From: Hymenobacter nivis
GTDB taxonomy: Bacteria > Bacteroidota > Bacteroidia > Cytophagales > Hymenobacteraceae
Assembly: GCF_003149515.1 (NCBI RefSeq)
Contig: NZ_CP029145.1
Span: 3,844,001 to 3,908,000 of the forward strand
Direction of reading: 5' to 3'
Length of the DNA stretch: 64,000 nucleotides
Shown here: positions 17,676 to 25,934 of the stretch, one piece after another
Layout: each line of letters opens with the position of its first letter
How positions within the stretch are numbered: position 1 is the stretch's first letter
Translations under genes and position numbers: made by a program
The notes under the pieces: model-generated
The model's input: only the letters and a program-made list of their open reading frames with translations
What the model was told of the DNA's origin: nothing
Database searches by the model: none

Positions 17676-17859
17676 GCGCTTGATTAGAGCAGTATTCAGG
17701 TCGGTGTACGGTCCGGTCGGCTGGCTCTTTCAGCTGGTCGACCGATTAACCAGCCGCCGTTTGTTTTCCCTGACGGTAATCGGTCGGCCGGCAGAAAAAG
17801 CCGGCGGGCTGGCAGTAACCAGGCTGTGCACTGACCTGGAAACTGCTCTACCAATCCCG

Positions 17860-18939
17860 CTAAGCTGCCGCCGCCTTCTCCTTCACCGCCAATTGTCCGC
17901 AGGCGGCGTCGATGTCCTTGCCACGCGAGCGGCGCAGGTTGGTTTGCACGCCGCGGTCGGCCAGGTACTGGTGGAACGACATGAGGTTTTCCTCGCCGGT
18001 GTTGCGGTAGTCCGCGTTTTCGATGGGGTTGTACTCGATGAGGTTGATTTTGCAGGGCAGCCACTTGCTGATTTTCAGCAGGTTCTCGGCGTCTTCCAGC
18101 GTGTCGTTGAAGTTCTCAAATACGATGTACTCGTAGGTGACTTTGCGGCCGGTTTTGGCGTGGTAGTACTGCAAAGCTTCCTTTAGGGCCCCCAGCGAGT
18201 TGGCCTCGTTGATGGGCATGATTTCGTTGCGCTTGGCGTCGGTGGGCGCGTGCAGGCTCAGGGCCAGGTTGGCCTTCACGTCGTCGTCGGCCAGCTTCTT
18301 AATCATCTTGGCGATGCCGGCCGTGCTGATGGTGATGCGGCGCGGGGCCATGTTCAGGCCGTCGGGGGCGGTGATGCGGCGCACGCTTTCCACCACGTTG
18401 GCGTAGTTGAGCAGCGGCTCGCCCATGCCCATGTACACGATGTTGGTAAGCGGCGTGCCGTACTGGCCCTCGCACTGCTCGCGGATGCGCACCACTTGGT
18501 CGTAAATCTCGGCCGCGTCCAGGTTACGCTTGCGGTCCATGTAGCCGGTGGCGCAAAACTTACACGTCAGCGAGCAGCCCACCTGGCTGCTGATGCAGGC
18601 CGTCATGCGCGTATCGTGCGGGATGAGCACGCCCTCCACAATGTTGCCGTCGTAGAGCTTGAAGGCCGACTTGATGGTGCCGTCGTTGCTGCGCTGCTGG
18701 TTTTGCACCGTCACGCCGTTGATAACGAAGTGGGCCCCCAGTAGCTCGCGGGTGGCCAGCGAGAGGTTGTTCATCTCCTCAAACGAGCCGGCCGCGTTCT
18801 TCCACAGCCACTCCTGCACCTGCTTGGCGCGGAAGGGCTTCTCGCCGTGCTCCACCAGAAAAGCCTTCAGGTCGTCGGCCGAAAGTTTGCGGATGTCGCG
18901 CTTGGTGGGCGCGGGGGCGAGGGGCAGTTCAAATAGCAT
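17860..18939 (-). CDS. rlmN: Dual-specificity 23S rRNA / tRNA adenine-C2 methyltransferase RlmN
   Basis: This encodes 359 residues from the ATG at 18939 (MLFELPLAP). It is a radical-SAM enzyme that methylates A2503 of 23S rRNA and A37 of some tRNAs. The cluster motif CSLTCKFC follows SSQVG. The GYMDRKRNL, YMGMGEPLLN and SLHAPTDAKRNEIMP segments are family signatures. The Cys near the C terminus (DIDAACGQLAVKE) and the N-terminal helical domain are also present. A TATCTTTG element lies five bases upstream of the ATG, suggesting a very short leader. Confidence 0.96.
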   Translation of the reverse strand: MLFELPLAPAPTKRDIRKLSADDLKAFLVEHGEKPFRAKQVQEWLWKNAAGSFEEMNNLSLATRELLGAHFVINGVTVQNQQRSNDGTIKSAFKLYDGNIVEGVLIPHDTRMTACISSQVGCSLTCKFCATGYMDRKRNLDAAEIYDQVVRIREQCEGQYGTPLTNIVYMGMGEPLLNYANVVESVRRITAPDGLNMAPRRITISTAGIAKMIKKLADDDVKANLALSLHAPTDAKRNEIMPINEANSLGALKEALQYYHAKTGRKVTYEYIVFENFNDTLEDAENLLKISKWLPCKINLIEYNPIENADYRNTGEENLMSFHQYLADRGVQTNLRRSRGKDIDAACGQLAVKEKAAAA

Positions 18940-18943
18940 CGGG

Positions 18944-18951
18944 CAAAGATA
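18944..18951 (-). promoter_or_regulatory. Candidate -7 promoter element for rlmN
   Basis: TATCTTTG on the minus strand matches the Bacteroidota -7 consensus TAnnTTTG and lies directly upstream of the rlmN start codon. A good -33 TTTG at the usual distance was not found, so this is tentative. Confidence 0.4.
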
Positions 18952-18978
18952 CAAGCAGGCAAGGCGTTGGGTTCCCGC

Positions 18979-19401
18979 TTATCCTAGCCGCGCCGCCAAC
19001 TCCTCGGGTAGCCCGCGCAGTTTGCGGGTGTTGTAGTCGAAGCAGAGCATCCCGGTTTTGGCGCGGGCTATTTCCTTGCCGGCCTGGTTTTTCACCCAGT
19101 ACACTAGGTCGAACCCGTACTTATTCAGGTCCAGGGGCCCTACTTCGATGCGCAGCACATCGCCGTGAAACGCCTCGCCCTTGTACTCGATGGCCACGTC
19201 GGCCATGATGAAGCCCAGGCGGGTGGCGGCGTCAAATTCGGCCGTGCCGAGGTGGGCCAGGTACTGCACCCGCGCCTCGTGCAAGATGCTGAGTAGCGCG
19301 TCGTTGCCGAGGTGGGCCCCGTAGTTGAGGTCGGTGATGCGGACGGGGATTTCCACCGCGAAGGAGAAAGCGGCGGGCAACTCTACTTTTACGCGGGCCA
19401 T
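18979..19401 (-). CDS. Acyl-CoA thioesterase, 4HBT hot-dog fold
   Basis: This encodes 140 residues, usual for the 4-hydroxybenzoyl-CoA thioesterase/YbgC-like group. The motif RITDLNYGAHLGNDALL contains the active-site Asp region (D-Y-x-x-H variant), followed by LHEARVQYLAHLG. The enzyme would hydrolyse acyl-CoA thioesters in the cytoplasm; chain-length preference is unknown. It lies 39 bases upstream of rlmN on the same strand, but rlmN appears to have its own promoter element. Confidence 0.88.
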   Translation of the reverse strand: MARVKVELPAAFSFAVEIPVRITDLNYGAHLGNDALLSILHEARVQYLAHLGTAEFDAATRLGFIMADVAIEYKGEAFHGDVLRIEVGPLDLNKYGFDLVYWVKNQAGKEIARAKTGMLCFDYNTRKLRGLPEELAARLG

Positions 19402-19446
19402 GCAGTAAGGAGGCTAACGGACGTTTTACATTTAACTGCCATCGTT

Positions 19447-19939
19447 TTGGAGAATAGCGCTACGCTTAAAAAATGCCCATTTTGTGCGGAGACAATCATG
19501 GCCGAGGCCCGCAAATGTCGGTACTGCGGCGAAATGCTCGACCAGGCGCCGGGGCCCCGCCCGCTGCCGGCCGGGGCCCCATCGGTGCTCATGACTGGGG
19601 AGGCCGTCCGGCGGGGCGTGAGCCAGGCCCACCAGGACCACAAGTTTCGCAACGTGCTGGGTGTGGAAATGCTCGTGCTAGCCGGGCTGGTCGGCTTGGT
19701 GCGGCATTCCTGGTGGGTGTTTGGGTGGGGTGTTTGTGGTGCTGGCGGTTTGCCTGCGGTACCGGGCGCTGGCGGTGGCCCTATGCGTCTGTTTCAGCCT
19801 GTTTTGGGAAGCCATTGGCTACTCACTGGCGTTGGGTTTGTTCTCGAGCACGGCGGCGGGGGTGGTGGTGGGCATCCTGGCCTTCCTGGCTTCCTACGGC
19901 GCTCATTCTTCCTCCGCCCGGTGGATGCGCAACGACTAG
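19447..19939 (+). pseudogene. Zinc-ribbon plus membrane-helix protein, single-base frameshift
   Basis: From a TTG at 19447 the frame encodes a short zinc ribbon (KKCPFCAETI then KCRYCGEML), a Pro-rich linker and a first hydrophobic segment (VLGVEMLVLAGLVGLV). Near 19720-19730, at TGGGG, the family-like hydrophobic continuation moves to the next frame (GVFVVLAVCLRYRALAVAL, then AGVVVGILAFLASYG) and ends at 19939. Removing one G restores a single 163-residue protein. It could be a real disruption, a phase-variable tract or a sequencing error. The start is a rare TTG because a later ATG (19498) would cut the first CxxC. Confidence 0.7.
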
Positions 19940-19973
19940 CGCAGTTGTTTTCCACTTGCTAACCAACTAATTA

Positions 19974-20669
19974 ATGAGCAATTTGCTGGTAGAGGTGCGC
20001 ACCACGGAGGACGGCTCGCTCACGCTGTTCGTGCCGGCGCTGCACGAGCATTACCACTCCACGCACGGGGCCCGGCGGGAGGCGGTGCACGTGTTCGTCG
20101 GGGCCGGGCTGGGGCCGCTGCTGGCCGCCGGCCCCACTGCCGGTGGGCCCCTGCGCATCCTCGAAGTGGGCCTGGGCACTGGCCTGAATGCCCTGCTGAC
20201 GCTGGCCGCTGGCCAAGCCGCGGGCGCGCGCATTGCCTACGACGGGCTGGAAACCTACCCGCTGCCCCGCGCCGTGGTGGCCGCCTTGCAGCCCGAGTGG
20301 GACCAGCAGGGCCCCGGGCCGGCCGGGCAGTTTGCCCGCCTGCACGCCGCGCCCTGGAACGTGCCGGTGGAACTGGCGCCCGGCTTCACCGTGCAAAAAG
20401 TGCCCCGGGCCGTGCAAACCGTCGCGCTGGCCCCGGGCCACTACCACCTGATTTATTTCGACGCCTTCGCCCCCGAAAAGCAGCCCGAGCTGTGGACGGA
20501 AGCCGTATTTGCGAAGCTATTCGCGGCCGCTGCGCCCGGGGCCCTATTGGTGAGCTACTGCGCCCAGGGCCAGTTCCGGCGCAACCTGCGGGCCGCCGGC
20601 TGGCTTACCGAGAAGCTGCCGGGCCCCCCCGGCAAGCGCGAGATGACGCGGGCCCGCAAGCCGTCGTAG
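19974..20669 (+). CDS. mnmD: tRNA (5-methylaminomethyl-2-thiouridine34)-methyltransferase MnmD
   Basis: This encodes 231 residues, the length of stand-alone MnmD enzymes. It carries out the last methyl transfer in mnm5s2U34 synthesis at the tRNA wobble position, using SAM. The SAM-binding motif is LEVGLGTGLNALLT. Downstream the family motifs YFDAFAPEKQPELW and LVSYCAQGQFRRNLRAAGW are clear, and PGKREMTRA closes the domain. The E. coli enzyme is fused to an oxidase (MnmC); here, as in most Bacteroidota, the methyltransferase stands alone. Confidence 0.93.
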   Translation: MSNLLVEVRTTEDGSLTLFVPALHEHYHSTHGARREAVHVFVGAGLGPLLAAGPTAGGPLRILEVGLGTGLNALLTLAAGQAAGARIAYDGLETYPLPRAVVAALQPEWDQQGPGPAGQFARLHAAPWNVPVELAPGFTVQKVPRAVQTVALAPGHYHLIYFDAFAPEKQPELWTEAVFAKLFAAAAPGALLVSYCAQGQFRRNLRAAGWLTEKLPGPPGKREMTRARKPS

Positions 20670-20711
20670 CTGTTTATCCGTTAGGGGGCAGATAAAAAAA
20701 TACACCAAACA

Positions 20712-20807
20712 GAACGTCATACGGCGCGCAGCGAAGCATCTTTTCCGCGTAACTAACCCTGATTACTGGCGCCGGAAAGATACTTCGCTGCGCGCTGCAT
20801 GACGTTC
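20712..20807. repeat. Long palindromic repeat, GAAGCATCT family
   Basis: Outer arms GAACGTCAT (20712) and ATGACGTTC (ending 20807) enclose CGCAGCGAAGCATCTTTTCC and its near complement. This is one of at least six related palindromes in the window that share the core GAAGCATCTCTCCCGC but differ in outer stem. Confidence 0.85.
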
Positions 20808-20897
20808 CTTACGTCCCCGCTCGCCTCAGGGCTATGGTGCAAGCAGGGGCCCCGGATGACGTTCCTTGCAGAACAAATATGTTAATTTAACCGCCTC

Positions 20898-21182
20898 ATG
20901 ACCAACGATTTATTCCTGGCCATTTACTGCCCGCACTGCCACTGGGAGCCCGACGGCGGGGCGCACTGGCAGTGCACCTGCGGCTGCGTGTGGAACACCT
21001 TCGCCACAGCGGCCGTGTGCCCGCGCTGCCAGCGCCGCTGGCGCGATACCGACTGCCCGCCGCGGCCCGGCGGCTGCGGGGCTACCTCGCCGCACCTCGA
21101 CTGGTACCACGGGCTGGACGAGGCGGTGGCCGAGCTGATGGAAACGGCGCTGGCCGTGCCGGCTAATGTATGTTGCAGCTAG
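20898..21182 (+). CDS. Small zinc-ribbon protein of unknown function
   Basis: This encodes 94 residues with many paired cysteines: CPHCHWEPDGG, WQCTCGCVWNTF, VCPRCQRRW and GGCGATSPHLDWYH. The arrangement fits two or more zinc-binding knuckles. No enzymatic domain is visible. It overlaps nothing but ends one base before the next start codon (TAG then A then ATG), so it is almost surely co-translated with the DUF2157 membrane protein. Confidence 0.75.
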   Translation: MTNDLFLAIYCPHCHWEPDGGAHWQCTCGCVWNTFATAAVCPRCQRRWRDTDCPPRPGGCGATSPHLDWYHGLDEAVAELMETALAVPANVCCS

Positions 21183-21183
21183 A

Positions 21184-22425
21184 ATGAGCCATAAATTTCT
21201 CCGTATCGAAAGCCCGGCCTGGGTGGCCGAGGGCCTCATCACGGAGGCCCAGCGGCAGCTGCTGCTGGCCCGCTACCCGCCCGATGCCGTGCCCGCCGTG
21301 GGCCTGCTGCCGCTGCTGGGCAGCCTGCTGGTGGCCCTGAGCGCCCTGAGCGTGGTGGCGGCCAACTGGGCCGCGTTGCCGCCGGTGGCGCGCCTGGCCC
21401 TACTACTGAGCAGCTTGGTAGGGTCCTACGCGGGTGGACACTACTTCATGCAGCGCGGCAACCGCACGCTGGGCCGGGGCCTGGTAGGCCTGGGGCTGGT
21501 GCTGTTCGGCGTCAGCATCATCCTCGTCAGCCAGACCTACCAGCTGGTGGGCTACGACGCTAGTGGGCTGCTGGCCTGGGTGGTGGCTGGCGTGGCCCTG
21601 GCCTACGCGCACCGCAGCCGCATGCTGGCCGCCCTCACCGTGCTGATTGGGGCGGCGGTGCAAACCTATTGCACCCAGGCGCTGGGCAGCTTTAGCTACG
21701 CCACCGCCGCGCTACTGGCCGGGGGCCTGGGCTACCTTTGGTGGCGCCGTCCCGATGGCCTGCTGAGCACCGTGCTGTCGGCCGGCTTGCTGTGGCAGGC
21801 GGCGCTGTGGGTGGGCGTTTCGCACGCCAAAATCACCTGGTTTTTCATCCCAGCCATGGTCGTGTACGCGGCCGGCGACTGGCAGCCCGACCGCCACGCC
21901 GGCCGTAATGCGCAGGCGCCCCCGCTAATAGCGGCCTACCTGTTTGCCCTGGGCCTGGCCCTGTTTGGCGAAACCGATGCCTACGCTGGCCTGCTGCGGC
22001 CGCCGGTGCTGGCCTACCTGGGGGCCCTGGCGGCGGTGCTGGCGCTGTCGGTGGCGGGCAAAAAGCAGCGCGGCCGCCTCGATACGCTGCCCGACTGGCT
22101 GCTGCTACTGCCGGGCTTTTATTTGCCGGGCGGGCTACCGCTGGCCATTGCCACGCTGGTGGTGCTGTACGCCCACGCCGGCTCGGTGCTGGTGCGCGCC
22201 CACCGCGCCGGCGACGCCGACCAGCTCACGCTGGGCACGGTGCTGTTTGTGGGGGCCACCATGGTGGCGTACTTCAAGCTGACGTGGGCGTTCCTCGACA
22301 AGTCGCTGTTCTTCCTGCTCGGCGGGGTGCTGCTGCTGGGCCTGAGCTGGTACCTGCGCCGCCGCAACGCCCGGGTGCTGGCCGCCGCCGGGGCCCCGGG
22401 CCCCGCCGCCAAACCTACCGAGTAG
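21184..22425 (+). CDS. DUF2157 domain integral membrane protein
   Basis: This encodes 413 residues from the ATG at 21184; an upstream in-frame start at 21166 would overlap the previous gene. A short cytoplasmic N-terminal domain (WVAEGLITEAQRQLLLARYP) typical of DUF2157 precedes about ten hydrophobic helices, such as LLPLLGSLLVALSALSVVAA and GVSIILVSQTYQLVGY. Family members often sit next to GDYXXLXY-domain genes, as here, and the pair is thought to act together in the membrane, but no function is proven. It is the middle gene of a three-gene cluster. Confidence 0.88.
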   Translation: MSHKFLRIESPAWVAEGLITEAQRQLLLARYPPDAVPAVGLLPLLGSLLVALSALSVVAANWAALPPVARLALLLSSLVGSYAGGHYFMQRGNRTLGRGLVGLGLVLFGVSIILVSQTYQLVGYDASGLLAWVVAGVALAYAHRSRMLAALTVLIGAAVQTYCTQALGSFSYATAALLAGGLGYLWWRRPDGLLSTVLSAGLLWQAALWVGVSHAKITWFFIPAMVVYAAGDWQPDRHAGRNAQAPPLIAAYLFALGLALFGETDAYAGLLRPPVLAYLGALAAVLALSVAGKKQRGRLDTLPDWLLLLPGFYLPGGLPLAIATLVVLYAHAGSVLVRAHRAGDADQLTLGTVLFVGATMVAYFKLTWAFLDKSLFFLLGGVLLLGLSWYLRRRNARVLAAAGAPGPAAKPTE

Positions 22426-22438
22426 CCCACTTCGCTAA

Positions 22439-22531
22439 GTTGTTAGTTGCTCGTTGTCAGTTGTTAGCGCCTTGGTAAATGCGTAACCATCAATTGGCAA
22501 CGAACCAACTAACAACTGACAACTAAACAAC
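22439..22531. repeat. AACAACTGACAAC-family inverted repeat
   Basis: The left arm is rich in TTGTTAGTTG and TTGTCAGTTGTTAG; the right arm (22509-22531) carries the complement CTAACAACTGACAACTAA. It lies between the DUF2157 and GDYXXLXY genes. The same family occurs at 39143-39233, 47384-47470 and 54385-54520. Confidence 0.75.
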
Positions 22532-22553
22532 CGACCACTTAAAACAACGCCCT

Positions 22554-23096
22554 ATGGCCCCCGTTGCCGCCGCCGTTCCCGAAGCCCCGCCCCGGTTCAA
22601 GCTGCTGCCGCGGCTGCTGGTGGGGGCCCAGGTACTGTACGTGCTGGGCGTGGCCGGCGCGGGCTACGCCACCACCGCCCTGGGCAAAGCCGTGGTGCTG
22701 GCCGCCACCCCCGCCGACCTCACCACCCTCAAAACCACCGATTTCGTGCGCCTGCGCTACGCCGTGGCCACCGTGCCCCGCGCCCAGTGGCAGGGTCCCG
22801 AAGCGCCCCACACCCGCCAAAGCGTGTACGTGCTGCTTGCTTCGGCCGGGGCCCCCGCCGCGGCCACCGTGCTGGGTGTGTACGCTGCCGAGCCCCGCGC
22901 CGCGGCCGGCCAAGCGGTGCTGCGCGGCTGGGTCACCGACGTATTTCCGCGCACCCTGGGGCTGCGCTACGGCCTGGAGCGCTACTACGTGCCGGCGGCC
23001 AGCGTGCTGCGCAAGTCCACCGTGGCCCGGCCGCTGCGGGTGCAGGTGCGCATCGCGCCCTGGGGCCAAGCCCGCATTGTGGAGGTGAGCGAATAA
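22554..23096 (+). CDS. GDYXXLXY-domain membrane-anchored protein
   Basis: This encodes 180 residues. One N-terminal helix (LLVGAQVLYVLGVAGAGY) anchors a periplasmic domain. The family motif appears as TDFVRLRY (GDYxxLxY variant, Asp-Phe in place of Asp-Tyr), and the paired C-terminal motif LRYGLERYYVP is present. Family proteins accompany DUF2157/DUF4401 membrane proteins, matching the gene upstream; a palindromic repeat separates them. Its role is unknown. Confidence 0.85.
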   Translation: MAPVAAAVPEAPPRFKLLPRLLVGAQVLYVLGVAGAGYATTALGKAVVLAATPADLTTLKTTDFVRLRYAVATVPRAQWQGPEAPHTRQSVYVLLASAGAPAAATVLGVYAAEPRAAAGQAVLRGWVTDVFPRTLGLRYGLERYYVPAASVLRKSTVARPLRVQVRIAPWGQARIVEVSE

Positions 23097-23142
23097 GCTG
23101 GGCAGCTGACGTGTTTTTAATGCCGCCAACCAGGAATAATCA

Positions 23143-23257
23143 AACGTCATGCTCATCTGGCGTCCGCGCAGCCGAAGCATCTCTCTCGCTGATTAAATAA
23201 TTAATTACTGCCGCGGAAGGGATACTTCGGCTGCGCGGACGCCAGATGAGCACGACG
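23143..23257. repeat. Long palindromic repeat, GAAGCATCT family
   Basis: The outer stem here is built on CTCATCTGGCGTCCGCGCAG and its exact complement, unlike the copy at 20712, while the GAAGCATCTCTCTCGC core is kept. It lies downstream of the GDYXXLXY gene. Confidence 0.85.
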
Positions 23258-23296
23258 GTCAATTAACGCGAATAATTATTAATTAGCGTTAAATAG

Positions 23297-23330
23297 AAAA
23301 GCCCCTGGCTGTGCGGCCAGGGGCTTTTTT
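23297..23330. terminator. Bidirectional terminator
   Basis: AAAAGCCCCTGGC (23297-23309) pairs with GCCAGGGGCTTTT (23316-23328), followed by further T, between two convergent genes. Confidence 0.85.
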
Positions 23331-23348
23331 GTTGCTAAAACTGTTGCT

Positions 23349-24179
23349 CTACTTATCCATGCGGAAGGAAATCGGTACGGTGTACTGCACGCTCACGGCC
23401 CGGCCGTTTTGCCGTCCAGGTATGAAGCGCGGCAGCTTGCTGATGGCGCGTAGCGTTTCTTCGTCCAGGCCCGAGCCCAGGCCCTTCACAATTTTCAGGT
23501 CCGTTACTTCGCCCTGCGCGTTCACCACGAAGCTGGCGAATACCTTGCCCTCCACGCCGTTGGCCAGGGCCTGAGCGGGAAAGCGCGCCGCCTTTTGGAT
23601 GGCCGCCACAATGGCCTCGGTGCCGCCGCCGCCGGGCAACTGCGGCATCTGCTCCACCGATATGTAGGACTTGTCGCTGACGGTTTCGCCCGTAATAGTG
23701 TTGGGCCCCACGGTGCTTTCCAGCTCTTTAAGCGCGCCTTCGTCAATTCCGCCTTTGATGGTCACGGCGGCTACGTGGGTGCTGGCCAATGCTTCCTGCT
23801 CCGGAATTTCCTCGGTAATCACATTATTGTGGACGATCTTGATGCTGTCGAATTTGGTCGAATTGACGGCCATCGTTTTGGATTGCACGGCGGCTACGGG
23901 CGGCGGCGGCAACACAATTGGGTCAATAATTAGCGGTTTCACCTCGGGGTTGCCAATTCCGGTGGGCGCGAAGGGAACCACCACTTCGGGGCCCCTAATT
24001 AGCCGTGCCAGGGCCTGGCCGCCCACCAGCAATGCCAGCAGGGCGAGGGCAATGCCGAGCGCCCGCGTCACGTGGCGCTGGTAGAGGTGGCGCAGCACGT
24101 AGGCCCCGTAGGTTCGGTTGCGGCCGTCGAATACGATGTCGTCGAGGCTGGCCGTGGCCAGCTGGGCATTGTTCATCAT
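23349..24179 (-). CDS. Energy transducer TonB
   Basis: This encodes 276 residues. It has a short cytoplasmic N terminus with the Bacteroidota-typical LDDIVFDGRNRTYGAYVLR motif, one membrane helix (ALGIALALLALLVGGQAL), and a Pro/Val-rich periplasmic linker. The C-terminal TonB domain (about 195-276) contains KAARFPAQALANGVEGKVF, FVVNAQGEVTDLKIVKG and RAISKLPRFIPG. It would carry proton-motive energy from ExbBD to outer-membrane receptors such as the SusC-like protein in this window. Its start overlaps the exbD stop by four bases (ATGA), so the two are co-translated. Confidence 0.93.
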   Translation of the reverse strand: MMNNAQLATASLDDIVFDGRNRTYGAYVLRHLYQRHVTRALGIALALLALLVGGQALARLIRGPEVVVPFAPTGIGNPEVKPLIIDPIVLPPPPVAAVQSKTMAVNSTKFDSIKIVHNNVITEEIPEQEALASTHVAAVTIKGGIDEGALKELESTVGPNTITGETVSDKSYISVEQMPQLPGGGGTEAIVAAIQKAARFPAQALANGVEGKVFASFVVNAQGEVTDLKIVKGLGSGLDEETLRAISKLPRFIPGRQNGRAVSVQYTVPISFRMDK

Positions 24180-24703
24180 AATGGGTTGCTGGTTAAAAGG
24201 GTGAGGTCGGCGGGGGAAAGCTTGGTGAGGGCATATTGCCGCTGGTTGGTGATGCTCATCTCGTCGAGAATGTCCACCATGTCTTTGTACTGCGAGTCGG
24301 CGCCGGGCTTGATGAGCACCACCACGGGGCCCCGCTGCTGACGGGCTAGCAGCACCTGCCGGACGCCCCGGGGCCCAAAATCCGTGGTTTCCAACCGGGC
24401 GGCGGCCACCGTTTTGTCGGCCGGCTGGTTCAGGCCGAAGTAGTAGTGCACCCGGTGGTTTTTGCCCAGGATGACGGTCAGGCTCTTCGAAGCGGGCACG
24501 GCCGTGGGGTGCGCTTCATCGGGTACGGGCATGGTCAGCTGCATCACGTAGGGTTTGGCGAACGTGGTGGTGAGCATGAAAAACGTGAGCAGCAGAAACG
24601 CGAGGTCCACCATCGGCGTCATGTCGATGCGGGTCGACACCTTCTTACTTCGTCGGCGGCCGTTGGGAGTGGGGGCGGAGGCTTTCGGTTCGAGGGCGGC
24701 CAT
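24176..24703 (-). CDS. exbD: ExbD/TolR-type biopolymer transport protein
   Basis: This encodes 175 residues from the ATG at 24703 (MAALEPKAS). The cytoplasmic N-terminal tail is followed by the signature STRIDMTPMVDLAFLLLTFF, which contains the membrane Asp that handles protons. The periplasmic domain follows, with VVLIKPGADSQYKDMVDILD. It works with ExbB and TonB in the inner membrane. No exbB is next to it in the window: the next upstream gene is the unrelated 5-formyl-THF cyclo-ligase. Confidence 0.92.
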   Translation of the reverse strand: MAALEPKASAPTPNGRRRSKKVSTRIDMTPMVDLAFLLLTFFMLTTTFAKPYVMQLTMPVPDEAHPTAVPASKSLTVILGKNHRVHYYFGLNQPADKTVAAARLETTDFGPRGVRQVLLARQQRGPVVVLIKPGADSQYKDMVDILDEMSITNQRQYALTKLSPADLTLLTSNPL

Positions 24704-24812
24704 AGGCAACGGGGCGAATGAGTGGAAGATGAACCACCAACGCACCGCTATATTGCCTTATTGCAGGCTTTTGGGCCCCCAGCCACTATTTATTTTCGGC
24801 CCGCCAGAGGTC

Positions 24813-25397
24813 CTAAAAATGCCACACGCCCGCCGGCGTCACGAGGGCTGTCAGGGCCACGTCGGTGGGCAGCATATCAGCCAGCGAGGCCCCCGGCGGC
24901 TCGTCCAAAATGTTTAGCCCAATGAATATGGTGCCCGGTCGGCACTGCGCCAAAAACCGGTCGTAAAACCCGCCGCCGTAGCCCACTCGCTGCCCCGCCA
25001 CGTCGCAGGCCAGCAGCGGCACCAGCACCGCATCGAAGGCGGCGGGCGCAACTGCCGCCGCTGGGGCCCCCACCGGCTCCGGGATGCCCCAGCGGTTGGC
25101 CACCAGCGGCGTAGCGGCTATCAACTCGTAGTGCTTCAGCGAAATGCCGTCGGGCTGTACCACCGGCGCCGCCAGCCGCAAGCCCGGAAAATCGGCCCAA
25201 ATGTGCCGAATAACCGCCCAGGTATCCGGCTCATTCTTGCTAATTAATGGTAGAAACACGTGCAGCCACCGCCACGCCACCACCGGGAAATACTGGAATA
25301 ATTGCGCGCTAATTAATTCGCTGCGCGCCGCCACTTCGGCGGCCGTTAGGGCCCCGCGGCGGGCCAGGGCGGTGCGGCGCAGGGCGGGTTTGGTCAT
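24813..25397 (-). CDS. 5-formyltetrahydrofolate cyclo-ligase
   Basis: This encodes 194 residues from the ATG at 25397 (MTKPALRRTALARR). It converts 5-formyl-THF to 5,10-methenyl-THF using ATP, returning the storage form to one-carbon metabolism. It has the basic N-terminal motif LRRTALARRGALT, the family motif VPLLACDVAGQRVGYGGGFYDRFLA near the substrate site (given here only as VGYGGGFYDRFL), and the closing VALTALVTPAGV. It stands alone downstream of a palindromic repeat. Confidence 0.92.
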   Translation of the reverse strand: MTKPALRRTALARRGALTAAEVAARSELISAQLFQYFPVVAWRWLHVFLPLISKNEPDTWAVIRHIWADFPGLRLAAPVVQPDGISLKHYELIAATPLVANRWGIPEPVGAPAAAVAPAAFDAVLVPLLACDVAGQRVGYGGGFYDRFLAQCRPGTIFIGLNILDEPPGASLADMLPTDVALTALVTPAGVWHF

Positions 25398-25438
25398 TCC
25401 CAGAGGAACTAACAAGAAGTTGCTTGAGCTAATAAAAC

Positions 25439-25532
25439 GGTCATGCTGAGCGCAGTCGAAGCATCTCTACCGCTAACTACTCAGTTATTACTGCTGCGCT
25501 AGAGATACTTCGACTGCGCTCAGCATGACGGT
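25439..25532. repeat. Long palindromic repeat, GAAGCATCT family
   Basis: The stem GTCATGCTGAGCGCAGTCGA leads into the core GAAGCATCTCTACCGC; the right half (ending 25532) is the complement. The loop is about 20 bases. It lies upstream of the cyclo-ligase gene and downstream of the Imm50 gene. Confidence 0.88.
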
Positions 25533-25588
25533 CTAATGTGCTCTCTAATTATTCTAGGTAGCTTCTTAAATGTGCGGCGAAAATTTCC

Positions 25589-25915
25589 TTACGCCACGCA
25601 CTGGGCTATAATGCTTCCATTTAATCCATAAGATGTATCAATTTCACAGTTGACTAATCCATCTTCTTCATTGAAGCGAATATCAAAAATCACATTTTGA
25701 TGATTAAATCCATCGAGTTGATAATCCCGCACTTCTTGAAATTCTAATTCTACCAAGCAAACCCCAATAATGTCGATTTCTAGACAAATTACTGGCCAGT
25801 ACTCGGGTACACCCCGCGTAAATTTTAAGCTTACTATTTCGGCATCGTGAAACGAAGGCCAATGCCCCAAATACTGAATAAGTGATTCTTTGTTTGCAAC
25901 ATTAGGCGTAGGCAT
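25589..25915 (-). CDS. Imm50-family immunity protein, orphan
   Basis: This encodes 108 residues. LGHWPSFHDAEIVSLKF near the N terminus and DGFNHQNVIFDIRF plus IDTSYGLNGSI near the C terminus are the family signature. Imm50 proteins neutralise polymorphic toxins used in contact-dependent competition. No toxin gene is adjacent. The gene is clearly AT-richer than its neighbours and uses many A/T-ending codons, so it was probably acquired by transfer. It is intact and lies 19 bases downstream of bshC. Confidence 0.85.
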   Translation of the reverse strand: MPTPNVANKESLIQYLGHWPSFHDAEIVSLKFTRGVPEYWPVICLEIDIIGVCLVELEFQEVRDYQLDGFNHQNVIFDIRFNEEDGLVNCEIDTSYGLNGSIIAQCVA

Positions 25916-25934
25916 AATTTTGGTTACTAGATGT

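Noticed and set aside
17560..18186. Plus-strand ORF overlapping the YihY gene end and rlmN
   Set aside because: Crosses the terminator hairpin and runs antisense to rlmN with no recognisable domain.
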